DNA of 7,277 nt, taken from the NCBI GenBank assembly GCA_947374105.1, contig CANCAO010000077.1:1-7277 (forward strand), given 5' to 3'. Source of the DNA: Comamonadaceae bacterium. GTDB taxonomy: Bacteria > Pseudomonadota > Gammaproteobacteria > Burkholderiales > Burkholderiaceae_C. This document shows, in pieces, positions 1-5,702 of this stretch (its first letter is position 1; each line of letters opens with the position of its first letter). A program made the position numbers and the translations under genes. The notes beneath the pieces were generated by a model that was not told the DNA's origin, did not search any database, and worked only from the letters and a program-made list of their open reading frames with translations.

Positions 1-649
1 TGCTGTGGCGCGCACCCTGCCCCAGCCTGGGGCCTGGATGGACGCTTTGCGCAAGCTGTTGGCTTTCCCCATGTTTGCAACAGTGGTCTGGCTGGTCTGG
101 GTGCTGGGCCAGCAAAGCGGGATTGACGGGGCAGGCGCGCTGCTGGCGCTTCTGGTGGTCTTTAGTGCCGTGCTGTGGTCGATCTCGCTGCGGGGGCGTT
201 TGCGAATCACGATTGCTTCCATTTCAATAGCTGCTTGCGCTGCGACTCTATGGGCGCTCGGCCCCTTGGTCATTAAGTTGAGTGAACCGAATGGCACGCA
301 AACCACGCACCAAGGCTGGCAAGCCTGGACGCCCGGCAAGGTGGAACAACTTCTGGCTGACCAAAAACCTGTGTTCGTTGATTTCACCGCCGCCTGGTGC
401 GTGACCTGCCAGTACAACAAGAAAACCACCCTGGCCAATGCCGAAGTGCAGGCCGCGTTTGAGGCCAAAGGCGTGGTCATGCTGCAAGCCGACTGGACGC
501 GCCGCGACCCGGCCATCACCGCCGCGCTGGCGCAACTGGGGCGCAACGGCGTGCCGGTTTATGTGTTTTACAAGGCGGGGCGCGCACCGATGGTGTTGTC
601 TGAGATTTTGAGCGTGCGGGAAGTGCTCGATACGATTGGCCAGATATAA
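1..649 (+). CDS. dsbD: Thiol:disulfide interchange protein DsbD, C-terminal part (5' end outside window)
   Basis: DsbD carries electrons from cytoplasmic thioredoxin across the inner membrane to periplasmic thiol-reducing proteins such as DsbC and cytochrome c maturation factors. The reading frame is open to the left edge, so this is a fragment. A GTG at position 5 lies inside the gene and is not the start. Counting from that GTG, residues 21-35, 46-61 and about 69-90 are hydrophobic and match the last three membrane helices of the beta domain. Residues 105-214 are the periplasmic thioredoxin-like gamma domain. Its redox pair is WCVTC (Cys132 and Cys135, codons 398-400 and 407-409), and a GVP turn with the expected cis-proline lies at 182-184. 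The stop is TAA at 647-649. The next gene begins 18 bases later, which suggests co-transcription. The segment coding the last helix resembles a Comamonadaceae intergenic repeat (separate entry). Family assignment is firm. Confidence 0.93.
   Translation, partial: AVARTLPQPGAWMDALRKLLAFPMFATVVWLVWVLGQQSGIDGAGALLALLVVFSAVLWSISLRGRLRITIASISIAACAATLWALGPLVIKLSEPNGTQTTHQGWQAWTPGKVEQLLADQKPVFVDFTAAWCVTCQYNKKTTLANAEVQAAFEAKGVVMLQADWTRRDPAITAALAQLGRNGVPVYVFYKAGRAPMVLSEILSVREVLDTIGQI
212..264 (+). repeat. Comamonadaceae-type short repeat, degenerate copy inside dsbD
   Basis: This stretch has the block order TTGCT-(N)-AATAGCT-(N)-GGGCGCT-(N)-GGCC. The blocks are TTGCT at 213-217, ATAGCTGCTTGCGC at 227-240, GGGCGCT at 252-258 and GGCC at 260-263. 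Its first 21 bases match the repeat just after priA (5632-5652) at 14 positions, including AATAGCT and TTGCT. From memory, elements of the type ATAGCTGCTTGCGC...GGGCGCTAGAGGC are scattered through Comamonadaceae genomes, mostly between genes. Here the stretch is read in frame and encodes the last membrane helix of DsbD. Chance resemblance is possible, because DsbD proteins have a helix at this point anyway. Confidence 0.4.
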
Positions 650-667
650 CCCCCCTCGACCACCACC

Positions 668-1087
668 ATGACCATGACCACTGCGGACACCATCACTCAC
701 ATCCTCAACACCTACCGCACCGTCGCTGTGGTGGGCCTGTCGCCCAAGCCGCACCGCGACAGCTACGAAGTGGCGGCCTATATGCAGGCCCACGGCTGGC
801 GCATCATCCCCATCAACCCCAACGCGGCCGAGGTACTGGGTGAGAAGTCCTACGCCACCCTGAGCGAAGCCGCGCAGCATGAGCGCATTGAGCTGGTGAA
901 CTGCTTTCGCAACAGTGCAGACATCCCACCCATCGTTGATGAAGCCATGGCCATCGGGGCCAAGGCGGTTTGGATGCAGCTGGACATCGCCCACGCAACA
1001 GCGGCAGAGAAGGCCCGCGCGGCGGGCTTGCTGGTAGTGGAAAATCGCTGTTTGAAAATCGACCACGCCGCACGCCCCCACGCATGA
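668..1087 (+). CDS. CoA-binding domain protein, YccU family
   Basis: This is a 139-residue stand-alone Rossmann-type CoA-binding domain, about the size of E. coli YccU. The family fold resembles the nucleotide-binding domain of succinyl-CoA synthetase alpha subunits. The biological role of the free-standing proteins is not settled, so no reaction is given. Visible family features are the first strand and loop TVAVVGLSPKPHRDS (residues 18-32), the IPINPNAAEVLG segment (47-58), VNCFRNSADIPPIVDEA (77-93), the AVWMQLDI strand (100-107) and the closing VVENRCLKIDH (123-133). The start is uncertain: ATG at 668 and 674 are in frame and neither has a clear Shine-Dalgarno site, so the first is used. 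The TGA at 1085-1087 overlaps the next start as ATGA, implying translational coupling. Cytoplasmic. Family assignment is strong. Confidence 0.9.
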   Translation: MTMTTADTITHILNTYRTVAVVGLSPKPHRDSYEVAAYMQAHGWRIIPINPNAAEVLGEKSYATLSEAAQHERIELVNCFRNSADIPPIVDEAMAIGAKAVWMQLDIAHATAAEKARAAGLLVVENRCLKIDHAARPHA

Positions 1088-1464
1088 CCACAGACACGCG
1101 CCCCAACGAAGCCACGCCAAAGATCACGCACGAGACACTGAGCGTCACGCACGCCGAGTTTTGCCGAGGCCTGCCCGCCGGTGAGTTCAGCCTCATCGTT
1201 GACCCGGTCAAGGCGCGCAAGTACATCCGCCAACGCTTGTTCCTCCTACCTTTGATGCTGCCGGTAGTAGGCATCGGCGCAGCGCTGGCGATTTCGGGCC
1301 ACCCGTGGCTCGGCCTGGCGCTGATTTTGGGCGGCGGCTTTGTGCACCGCATCGTGACCCACCAAGCCCCCAAAATCTTGCTGCACTTGGCCATCAAAGA
1401 CCAGCGCACTTACTTTGAGGCTATCGAGTACGAAATGCTCGAAGTGCGCCTGCGACAATCCTGA
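1084..1464 (+). CDS. Conserved-looking two-helix membrane protein of unknown function
   Basis: I do not recognise this 126-residue protein. Residues 1-50 are hydrophilic. Two hydrophobic segments follow, at about 52-71 (rich in Leu, Pro and Gly) and 74-91 (with a GGG), and then a mixed-charge tail (92-126) rich in Glu and Arg. It should be a small inner-membrane protein with both ends on the same side. The start is the ATG at 1084, which overlaps the stop of the CoA-binding gene in an ATGA. The frame is open further upstream to about 970, but that extension would lie inside the preceding gene and looks like an out-of-frame reading of it. The tight coupling argues that it is a real gene made together with its upstream neighbour. 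Base composition is like the neighbours. Function cannot be assigned. Confidence 0.8.
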   Translation: MTTDTRPNEATPKITHETLSVTHAEFCRGLPAGEFSLIVDPVKARKYIRQRLFLLPLMLPVVGIGAALAISGHPWLGLALILGGGFVHRIVTHQAPKILLHLAIKDQRTYFEAIEYEMLEVRLRQS

Positions 1465-1528
1465 GACTTTGCAGGACAGACCGCAATGACGCGAAGCGCA
1501 CCAGCTCTGTCATCAACTGATTAAACCC

Positions 1529-2662
1529 ATGAACACATCCACATCCCCTTTTGCCCCTCTGCAAAACGACACCTTCTTGCGCGCCTGCCTGCGCCAAGCC
1601 ACACCCCACACACCCGTCTGGCTGATGCGCCAAGCCGGGCGCTACCTGCCCGAGTACCGCGCCACGCGCGCCAAGGCCGGCAGCTTCATGGGGCTGGCCA
1701 CCAACACCGACTTCGCCACCGAAGTCACCTTGCAGCCGCTGGAGCGCTACCCGCTGGACGCGGCGATTTTGTTCAGCGACATCCTCACCGTGCCCGACGC
1801 CATGGGGCTGGGCCTGAGCTTTGCCCTGGGCGAAGGCCCCAAGTTTGCCCACCCGGTGCGTGACGAAGCCGCTGTGATGAAGCTTGCCGTGCCCGACATG
1901 GACAAGCTGCGCTATGTGTTTGATGCCGTCACCTCCATCCGCAAGGCTCTGAATGGCCGCGTGCCGTTGATCGGCTTCTCAGGCAGCCCGTGGACGTTGT
2001 CGTGCTACATGGTGGAGGGCGCGGGCTCGGACGACTATCGCCTCGTCAAGTCCATGCTCTACAGCCGCCCCAATCTGATGCACCACATGCTGCAAGTCAA
2101 CGCCGACGCGGTGGCCACTTACCTGAACGCCCAAATCGACGCAGGCGCGCAGGCCGTGATGATTTTTGACAGCTGGGGCGGCGTGCTGGCCGATGGCGCG
2201 TTTCAAGAATTCAGCTTGGCCTACACCCGGCGCGTTCTGGCCCAACTCAAACGCCACGGTGTCGATGGTCAACTGGTACCGCGCCTGGTCTTCACCAAAG
2301 GCGGCGCACTCTGGCTAGACGACATGGGGTCGCTGGACTGCGAGGTGCTGGGCCTGGACTGGACGGCCAATCTGGCTAGAGCGCGCGCCCGAGTGGGCGG
2401 CTCGGTTGGTGGCCCTGGCAAAGCCTTGCAAGGCAATATCGACCCCAACGTGTTGTTCGCCCCACCTGCTCAGATTGAGGCTGAAGTGATCAAGGTGCTA
2501 GAGAGCTTTGGCACACCGCACTGCGCGCCCGCCGACCAGCCCGATCTCACCGGTCCGACCCACATCTTCAACCTGGGCCACGGCATCAACCAACACACGC
2601 CGCCCGAGCATGTGACGGCACTGGTGCAGGCGGTGCATGAGCACTCCCGAAAAATGCGCTGA
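1529..2662 (+). CDS. hemE: Uroporphyrinogen decarboxylase
   Basis: HemE removes four carboxyl groups from uroporphyrinogen III to give coproporphyrinogen III in cytoplasmic haem synthesis. The 377-residue protein carries the first family signature, [16 protein letters not shown], at 29-44, with substrate-binding Arg34 and Arg38. The second signature region is GFSGSPWT at 149-156. By comparison with the human enzyme, the catalytic Asp is Asp84 (FSDI), with Tyr160, Ser215 and His351 (FNLGHG) lining the pocket; all are present. It is somewhat longer than the roughly 354 residues of E. coli HemE. The extra length seems to lie in a Gly-rich loop at 290-298 and in a loop at 328-343 before FNLGHG. 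The start ATG at 1529 has no clear Shine-Dalgarno site, and I see no good promoter in the 64 bases upstream, so it may be read from the preceding genes. Identification is firm. Confidence 0.97.
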   Translation: MNTSTSPFAPLQNDTFLRACLRQATPHTPVWLMRQAGRYLPEYRATRAKAGSFMGLATNTDFATEVTLQPLERYPLDAAILFSDILTVPDAMGLGLSFALGEGPKFAHPVRDEAAVMKLAVPDMDKLRYVFDAVTSIRKALNGRVPLIGFSGSPWTLSCYMVEGAGSDDYRLVKSMLYSRPNLMHHMLQVNADAVATYLNAQIDAGAQAVMIFDSWGGVLADGAFQEFSLAYTRRVLAQLKRHGVDGQLVPRLVFTKGGALWLDDMGSLDCEVLGLDWTANLARARARVGGSVGGPGKALQGNIDPNVLFAPPAQIEAEVIKVLESFGTPHCAPADQPDLTGPTHIFNLGHGINQHTPPEHVTALVQAVHEHSRKMR

Positions 2663-2692
2663 CTTTAGTTCCTGTGAGGTTAGATATCCAAT

Positions 2693-2721
2693 TTGATTGG
2701 GTCGATGGGGCATGGTTTAAT
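2693..2721 (+). promoter_or_regulatory. Candidate sigma70 promoter for the small membrane protein gene
   Basis: A -35 like TTGATT (2693-2698, 4 of 6 to consensus) and a -10 like TTTAAT (2716-2721, 5 of 6) are separated by exactly 17 bases. Transcription would begin near 2728, leaving a leader of about 55 bases before the ATG at 2783. The -35 lies within a small inverted repeat, CCAAT-TTG-ATTGG (2688-2700). Found by eye only. Confidence 0.5.
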
Positions 2722-2768
2722 TAACAAAGAGTTACAGTTATGAACCCAATGCGCTGTCCGCCACCCTC

Positions 2769-2774
2769 AAGGAG
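2769..2774 (+). promoter_or_regulatory. Strong Shine-Dalgarno site fixing the start at 2783
   Basis: AAGGAG lies 8 bases before the ATG at 2783. It is the clearest ribosome binding site in the window; hemE and priA have none that I can see. It supports this small gene as real and fixes its start. Confidence 0.75.
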
Positions 2775-2782
2775 CAACCCTC

Positions 2783-3112
2783 ATGAAAAAGCCCCCTCTG
2801 ACAGAAACTGACTTCTCCAAATTGATGCCCGACGCCTTGGATCCCAACGGCAGCATCGAAGACAATGAGCCCGACTGGGCAGCCCGGGCCGTGGGAAGCG
2901 GCGTGGCATGTGTTATTGCTTTCATCCTGATCTTTTTAGACATCTACTTTGCTGATCAGATTTTCAAAGGGCGCTCCTTTGAACTTGCGGAAAGCATGAG
3001 TTACTTCTTGATTGCAGTAACGATCGGTTTGGGGGTTTACTGCGCGCATGCAGGCTTTAAAGTCAACGTCAACAAAAACAAAACTACAAAAATCTCAGGT
3101 GCTCGCAAGTGA
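2783..3112 (+). CDS. Small two-helix membrane protein of unknown function
   Basis: I do not recognise this 109-residue protein. Residues 1-33 are hydrophilic and acidic (several Asp and Glu), residues 36-58 and 72-91 are hydrophobic helices, and the tail 92-109 is strongly basic (Lys and Arg rich). The basic tail suggests the C-terminus, and so also the N-terminus, faces the cytoplasm. The start is supported by AAGGAG 8 bases upstream, and a plausible promoter lies at 2693-2721, so it seems to be expressed on its own rather than from hemE. The base composition is lower in GC than its neighbours: one 60-base line (2941-3000) is 45% GC, against 70% for a hemE line (2521-2580). That may mean recent gain or relaxed constraint. 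It lies between two housekeeping genes, and nothing links it to haem or replication. Confidence 0.75.
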   Translation: MKKPPLTETDFSKLMPDALDPNGSIEDNEPDWAARAVGSGVACVIAFILIFLDIYFADQIFKGRSFELAESMSYFLIAVTIGLGVYCAHAGFKVNVNKNKTTKISGARK

Positions 3113-3136
3113 AACCGTTGGGCTTTTCTAAGAATT

Positions 3137-3168
3137 AGCAGTTTTCCATAGCATAAAACCGCACTGCT
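3137..3168 (+). terminator. Weak hairpin after the small membrane protein gene
   Basis: AGCAGT (3137-3142) pairs with ACTGCT (3163-3168), and TTT (3143-3145) can pair with AAA (3156-3158) with a 4-base bulge. It begins 24 bases after the stop at 3112. It is followed by TTATAGGG rather than a run of T, so it is at best a weak intrinsic terminator. Confidence 0.25.
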
Positions 3169-3187
3169 TTATAGGGTAAGTCCTGAG

Positions 3188-3196
3188 TTATGCACA
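3188..3196 (+). promoter_or_regulatory. DnaA box TTATGCACA
   Basis: This site fits the DnaA box consensus TTATNCACA. It is the most upstream of three same-direction boxes in the gap before priA, 175 bases from the next. DnaA binding is inferred from the sequence only. Confidence 0.5.
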
Positions 3197-3243
3197 AATT
3201 TATCGTTTCGAAAGCGTCTTCTTCTTCCATTTCTCGCAACTGC

Positions 3244-3261
3244 GCTATTAAACAAATAGCA
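3244..3261 (-). repeat. Palindromic short repeat, copy upstream of priA
   Basis: Read on the minus strand this is TGCTATTTGTTTAATAGC. It matches the plus-strand 18-mer at 5634-5651 at 17 of 18 positions. The core is an inverted repeat, GCTATT and AATAGC, around a 5-base spacer. The following minus-strand bases (about 3243 down to 3215) keep a loose likeness to the longer element: a GTTGCG and, further on, GACGCT. The two copies lie in opposite orientation on either side of priA. Confidence 0.65.
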
Positions 3262-3272
3262 GACGTAAGTAA

Positions 3273-3338
3273 TTGATTTATAAAGAATTTATGTTTTGCT
3301 TTTTTTCCGTGCATTTTGCCAAACCCCTTGATTTATAA
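3273..3338 (+). repeat. AT-rich direct repeat TTGATTTATAA, two copies
   Basis: The 11-mer TTGATTTATAA occurs at 3273-3283 and again at 3328-3338, with starts 55 bases apart. Between them are AAGAATTTATG and a run of seven or more T ending at 3306. AT-rich repeats beside DnaA boxes are what a DNA-unwinding element looks like, though this role is only inferred. The second copy also forms the middle of an imperfect hairpin, AAACCCCTT (3321-3329) with AAGGGTTT (3337-3344). Confidence 0.5.
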
Positions 3339-3342
3339 GGGT

Positions 3343-3369
3343 TTGACACCTGCGAACGTTGGTTATCAA
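3343..3369 (+). promoter_or_regulatory. Possible priA promoter overlapping the DnaA boxes
   Basis: A perfect -35 hexamer TTGACA lies at 3343-3348. The best -10 match is TATCAA (3364-3369, 4 of 6) with a short 15-base spacer, and it falls inside a DnaA-like box. A second possible -10, TTTAAT (3409-3414), has no good -35. If either is used, bound DnaA would sit on or next to the promoter and could control priA. Confidence 0.3.
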
Positions 3370-3383
3370 CAAAGTTATCCACA
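3363..3383 (+). promoter_or_regulatory. Tandem DnaA boxes TTATCAACA and TTATCCACA
   Basis: TTATCAACA (3363-3371) and the perfect consensus box TTATCCACA (3375-3383) are both preceded by G and start exactly 12 bases apart in the same direction. The second box continues into CACAG-ATT-CTGTG (3380-3392), a small inverted repeat whose right half is a degraded reverse box (TGTGAATTT). Tandem same-direction boxes are typical of DnaA assembly sites at origins and DnaA-controlled promoters. Confidence 0.6.
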
Positions 3384-3400
3384 GATTCTGTGAATTTCCG

Positions 3401-3433
3401 TAAAGCGCTTTAATAACAAGTACTTAGCGCGCT
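3401..3433. repeat. Cluster of three perfect palindromes before priA
   Basis: TAAAGCGCTTTA (3401-3412), AAGTACTT (3418-3425) and AGCGCGCT (3426-3433) are each perfect palindromes. They lie one after another between the DnaA boxes and the priA start. The 12-base one is long enough to be a dimeric regulator site and overlaps a possible -10 (TTTAAT, 3409-3414). The two shorter ones may be chance. Confidence 0.4.
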
Positions 3434-3477
3434 TTTCAACAGTTAACCTGAACTCTCTTTCGCAAAGTCACTTTGTC

Positions 3478-5631
3478 ATGACCCACTGGCTTTCGGTCCT
3501 CGTCCAGACGCCAGCCCACAGCGCAGTCGCGGGACCCTTGACTTATCAAAGTGAATTGGCGCTTGCCCCCGGCACGTTGGTGCGGGTTCCATTTGGCAAA
3601 CGTGAAACCCTGGGGCTGGTGTGGGGGCTGGCTGATGCACCCCAAACCGACCAGATGGACATTGGCAAAATCCGCCCCATTTCCGCCACACTTGATGGCA
3701 TTGAGCCTCTGTCATCAGGCTGGCGCAGCTTGATTGACTTTGCCGCAAGCTATTACCAACGATCACCGGGTGAGGTGGCACTGGCCGCCTTGCCACCGCA
3801 ATTGCGCGATCTGCAACCAGTGCAGCTAGCCCGTCGGCTCAAGCGCCAAGCCCGTGGAAGCCATGACGTTATTCATTCACAGCGACCCCATGAACCTGAT
3901 TTAACCCCCGAGCAAGCCAACGCGATCCAACAGATTGAAGCTCAACCTGGCCCATTTCTCCTGTTTGGTGCCACGGGCAGCGGCAAGACCGAGGTGTATC
4001 TGCGCTGCGTGCAGGCCTTGCTGGAACGTGATGCTGACGCCCAAGCCTTGGTGATGGTGCCGGAAATCAACCTCACACCACAGCTCGAAACCCGCTTTAT
4101 AGAGCGCTTTGAAGCGGCTTATGGCACAGGGACGGTAGTCTGCCTGCACAGCGGCATGACGCCTGCGCAACGCCTAAAAGCCTGGCTAGCGGCACACAGC
4201 GGCAGCGCGCGCATTGTGCTGGGAACGCGCATGGCGGTGCTGGCCTCGCTGCCGGGACTTAAGCTGATCGTGGTGGATGAAGAACACGACCCGAGCTACA
4301 AGCAACAAGAAGGCGCACGCTACTCAGCGCGCGACTTGGCCATTTACCGGGGGCGCTTGGAGGGTGCCAAAGTGATTTTGGGCTCGGCCACGCCCTCGCT
4401 GGAGAGTTGGCACCACAGCCGACCCGCCACAGAAGGTGGGCGCTACCTGCGCTTGCACATGCCCAGCCGCGTGGGTCAAAGCAAGGCCGACTACAACCCT
4501 GACACCGGCATGGCCAACGGTCTGCCCTGGGTGCGGCGCGTGGACATGAACCACCAACCCAAAAAAGCGGTGTTCTCGCCGCCGCTGCTCGACGCCATCC
4601 AGACCCGCATCGCCCGCGGCGAGCAATGCCTGATCTTGCTGAACCGACGTGGCTATGCGCCCGTGTTGAGTTGCAACGCATGCGACTGGAAGAGCGAATG
4701 CGCACATTGCAGCGCCTACCGCGTGTTCCACAAGATCGACCGCACGCTGCGCTGTCACCACTGCGGCTTCACTGAGCGCGTGCCACGCGCCTGCCCAGCC
4801 TGCGGCAACCCTGACATCACCACGGTGGGGCGCGGCACGGAGCAACTGGAAGAACACTTGGCAGATTTGCTGACCGAGGTGCGGCGACCTGATTCAGTGA
4901 CCGATTCGCAGCCTGAAGGCCTGCCCGTGCGCATCTTGCGCATCGACGCCGACAGCACGCGCCTCAAGGGCGCGCTGGCCGCACAAATGGCGCAGGTACA
5001 CGCCGGTGATGTGGATGTGCTGGTCGGCACGCAGATGATAGCCAAGGGCCACGACTTTCGCCGCATCACGCTGGTGGCCGCACTGAACCCGGACGGCGCG
5101 CTGTTTTCAAGCGACTTTCGCGCGCCTGAGCGGCTTTTCAGCCTCTTGATGCAGGTCGGCGGGCGGGCGGGGCGCGACGCTGCGCTCAGTAGCCAGAGCG
5201 AAGTGTGGGTGCAAACTTTTCACCCGCAACACCCACTGTTTGAGGCACTGAAGCGGCACGATTACCCGGTCTTTGCGGAACAGCAACTCCTCGAGCGCGA
5301 GCAAGCCGCCCTGCCACCCTTCAGCTTTCAGGCCCTGGTGCGTGCCGACGCCCGTACGCAAGAGGCCGCGCAAGGCTTTCTTAACCACGCCAGTGCTGTC
5401 GCAGGCACCGTGTCTGAAGCGCCTTACGTCACGCTCTACCCGGCCGTGCCCATGAGCATCCAGCGCGTGGCCAATGTGGAACGCGCCCAGATGCTGGTGG
5501 AGAGCACTTCGCGTGCGGCCTTGCAACGGTTTTTATCGGCTTGGCATGGGGTGTTGCATGCGACGCGGCAGGGGCCTGAAGGGAAAGGAGTGATTAGGTG
5601 GGCGGTGGATGTGGATCCGCTGTTGATTTGA
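3478..5631 (+). CDS. priA: Primosomal protein N', replication-restart helicase
   Basis: PriA recognises stalled forks and D-loops and reloads the replicative helicase away from oriC. The 717 residues compare well with the 732 of E. coli PriA. Residues 1-110 are the N-terminal DNA-binding domain, including VPFGKRETLGLVWG (37-50). Helicase motif I is GATGSGKT (164-171) and motif II is DEEH (267-270). A zinc-binding insertion carries all eight Cys (399, 402, 408, 411, 426, 429, 439, 442). Motif V is around GTQMIAKGHDF (517-527) and motif VI is QVGGRAGR (559-566). All key residues are intact. A linker at about 466-484 looks longer than usual. The ATG at 3478 has no clear Shine-Dalgarno site; instead a small hairpin, CAAAG-TCA-CTTTG (3463-3475), ends two bases before it. 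The gene is preceded by an AT-rich gap with DnaA boxes and meets the AEC permease gene tail to tail. Confidence 0.98.
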   Translation: MTHWLSVLVQTPAHSAVAGPLTYQSELALAPGTLVRVPFGKRETLGLVWGLADAPQTDQMDIGKIRPISATLDGIEPLSSGWRSLIDFAASYYQRSPGEVALAALPPQLRDLQPVQLARRLKRQARGSHDVIHSQRPHEPDLTPEQANAIQQIEAQPGPFLLFGATGSGKTEVYLRCVQALLERDADAQALVMVPEINLTPQLETRFIERFEAAYGTGTVVCLHSGMTPAQRLKAWLAAHSGSARIVLGTRMAVLASLPGLKLIVVDEEHDPSYKQQEGARYSARDLAIYRGRLEGAKVILGSATPSLESWHHSRPATEGGRYLRLHMPSRVGQSKADYNPDTGMANGLPWVRRVDMNHQPKKAVFSPPLLDAIQTRIARGEQCLILLNRRGYAPVLSCNACDWKSECAHCSAYRVFHKIDRTLRCHHCGFTERVPRACPACGNPDITTVGRGTEQLEEHLADLLTEVRRPDSVTDSQPEGLPVRILRIDADSTRLKGALAAQMAQVHAGDVDVLVGTQMIAKGHDFRRITLVAALNPDGALFSSDFRAPERLFSLLMQVGGRAGRDAALSSQSEVWVQTFHPQHPLFEALKRHDYPVFAEQQLLEREQAALPPFSFQALVRADARTQEAAQGFLNHASAVAGTVSEAPYVTLYPAVPMSIQRVANVERAQMLVESTSRAALQRFLSAWHGVLHATRQGPEGKGVIRWAVDVDPLLI

Positions 5632-5633
5632 TT

Positions 5634-5689
5634 TGCTATTTATTTAATAGCTAGCCATGCTTGTTTTTATTGCTGTTGGAGCTAGTGGC
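5634..5689 (+). repeat. Palindromic short repeat, copy downstream of priA
   Basis: The inverted repeat GCTATT-TATTT-AATAGC (5635-5651) starts 4 bases after the priA stop, and a block GGAGCTAG-TGGC (5678-5689) follows. The 18-mer at 5634-5651 matches the minus-strand copy at 3244-3261 at 17 of 18 positions. The block order matches the degenerate copy in dsbD. It fills most of the 71-base gap between the two convergent genes. Its hairpin could help end transcription from both sides, but there is no adjoining run of T on either strand. Confidence 0.6.
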
Positions 5690-5702
5690 AACCCAGAAAA
5701 AA

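Larger units (their letters stand above)
3113..3477. other. AT-rich intergenic region with origin-like features
   Basis: These 365 bases contain no credible gene. Compared with the coding regions they are markedly AT-rich. They hold three DnaA-box-like sites in the same direction (3188-3196, 3363-3371, 3375-3383), two copies of TTGATTTATAA, a T-tract around 3295-3307, a repeat copy (3244-3261), a perfect 12-base palindrome (3401-3412) and an imperfect hairpin (3321-3344). The region could be a replication-origin-type element or a DnaA-responsive control region for priA. The main oriC of this bacterial group is usually placed beside dnaA, which is not in the window, so calling it oriC is not justified. 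Confidence 0.6.

Noticed and set aside
970..1083. Upstream extension of the 126-residue membrane protein
   Set aside because: It lies wholly within the CoA-binding gene in another frame, gives an Arg/Gly-rich sequence typical of a shadow reading, and the ATGA overlap offers a natural start at 1084.
248..1120. Long minus-strand reading frame opposite dsbD and the CoA-binding gene
   Set aside because: It spans two well-identified plus-strand genes and shows a His/Gly/Arg-rich low-information composition with no recognisable family.
2740..2808. Short reading frame of 22 codons starting with ATG at 2740, overlapping the small membrane protein start; possible leader peptide
   Set aside because: Only a weak purine stretch precedes it, it is out of frame with a well-supported gene, and its Pro/Arg-rich content shows no run of one regulatory amino acid.
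3113..3477. Calling the gap the chromosomal oriC
   Set aside because: dnaA is not adjacent, only three boxes are clear, and sampled base counts gave no clear skew switch between hemE and priA. Kept as an origin-like or DnaA-regulated region.
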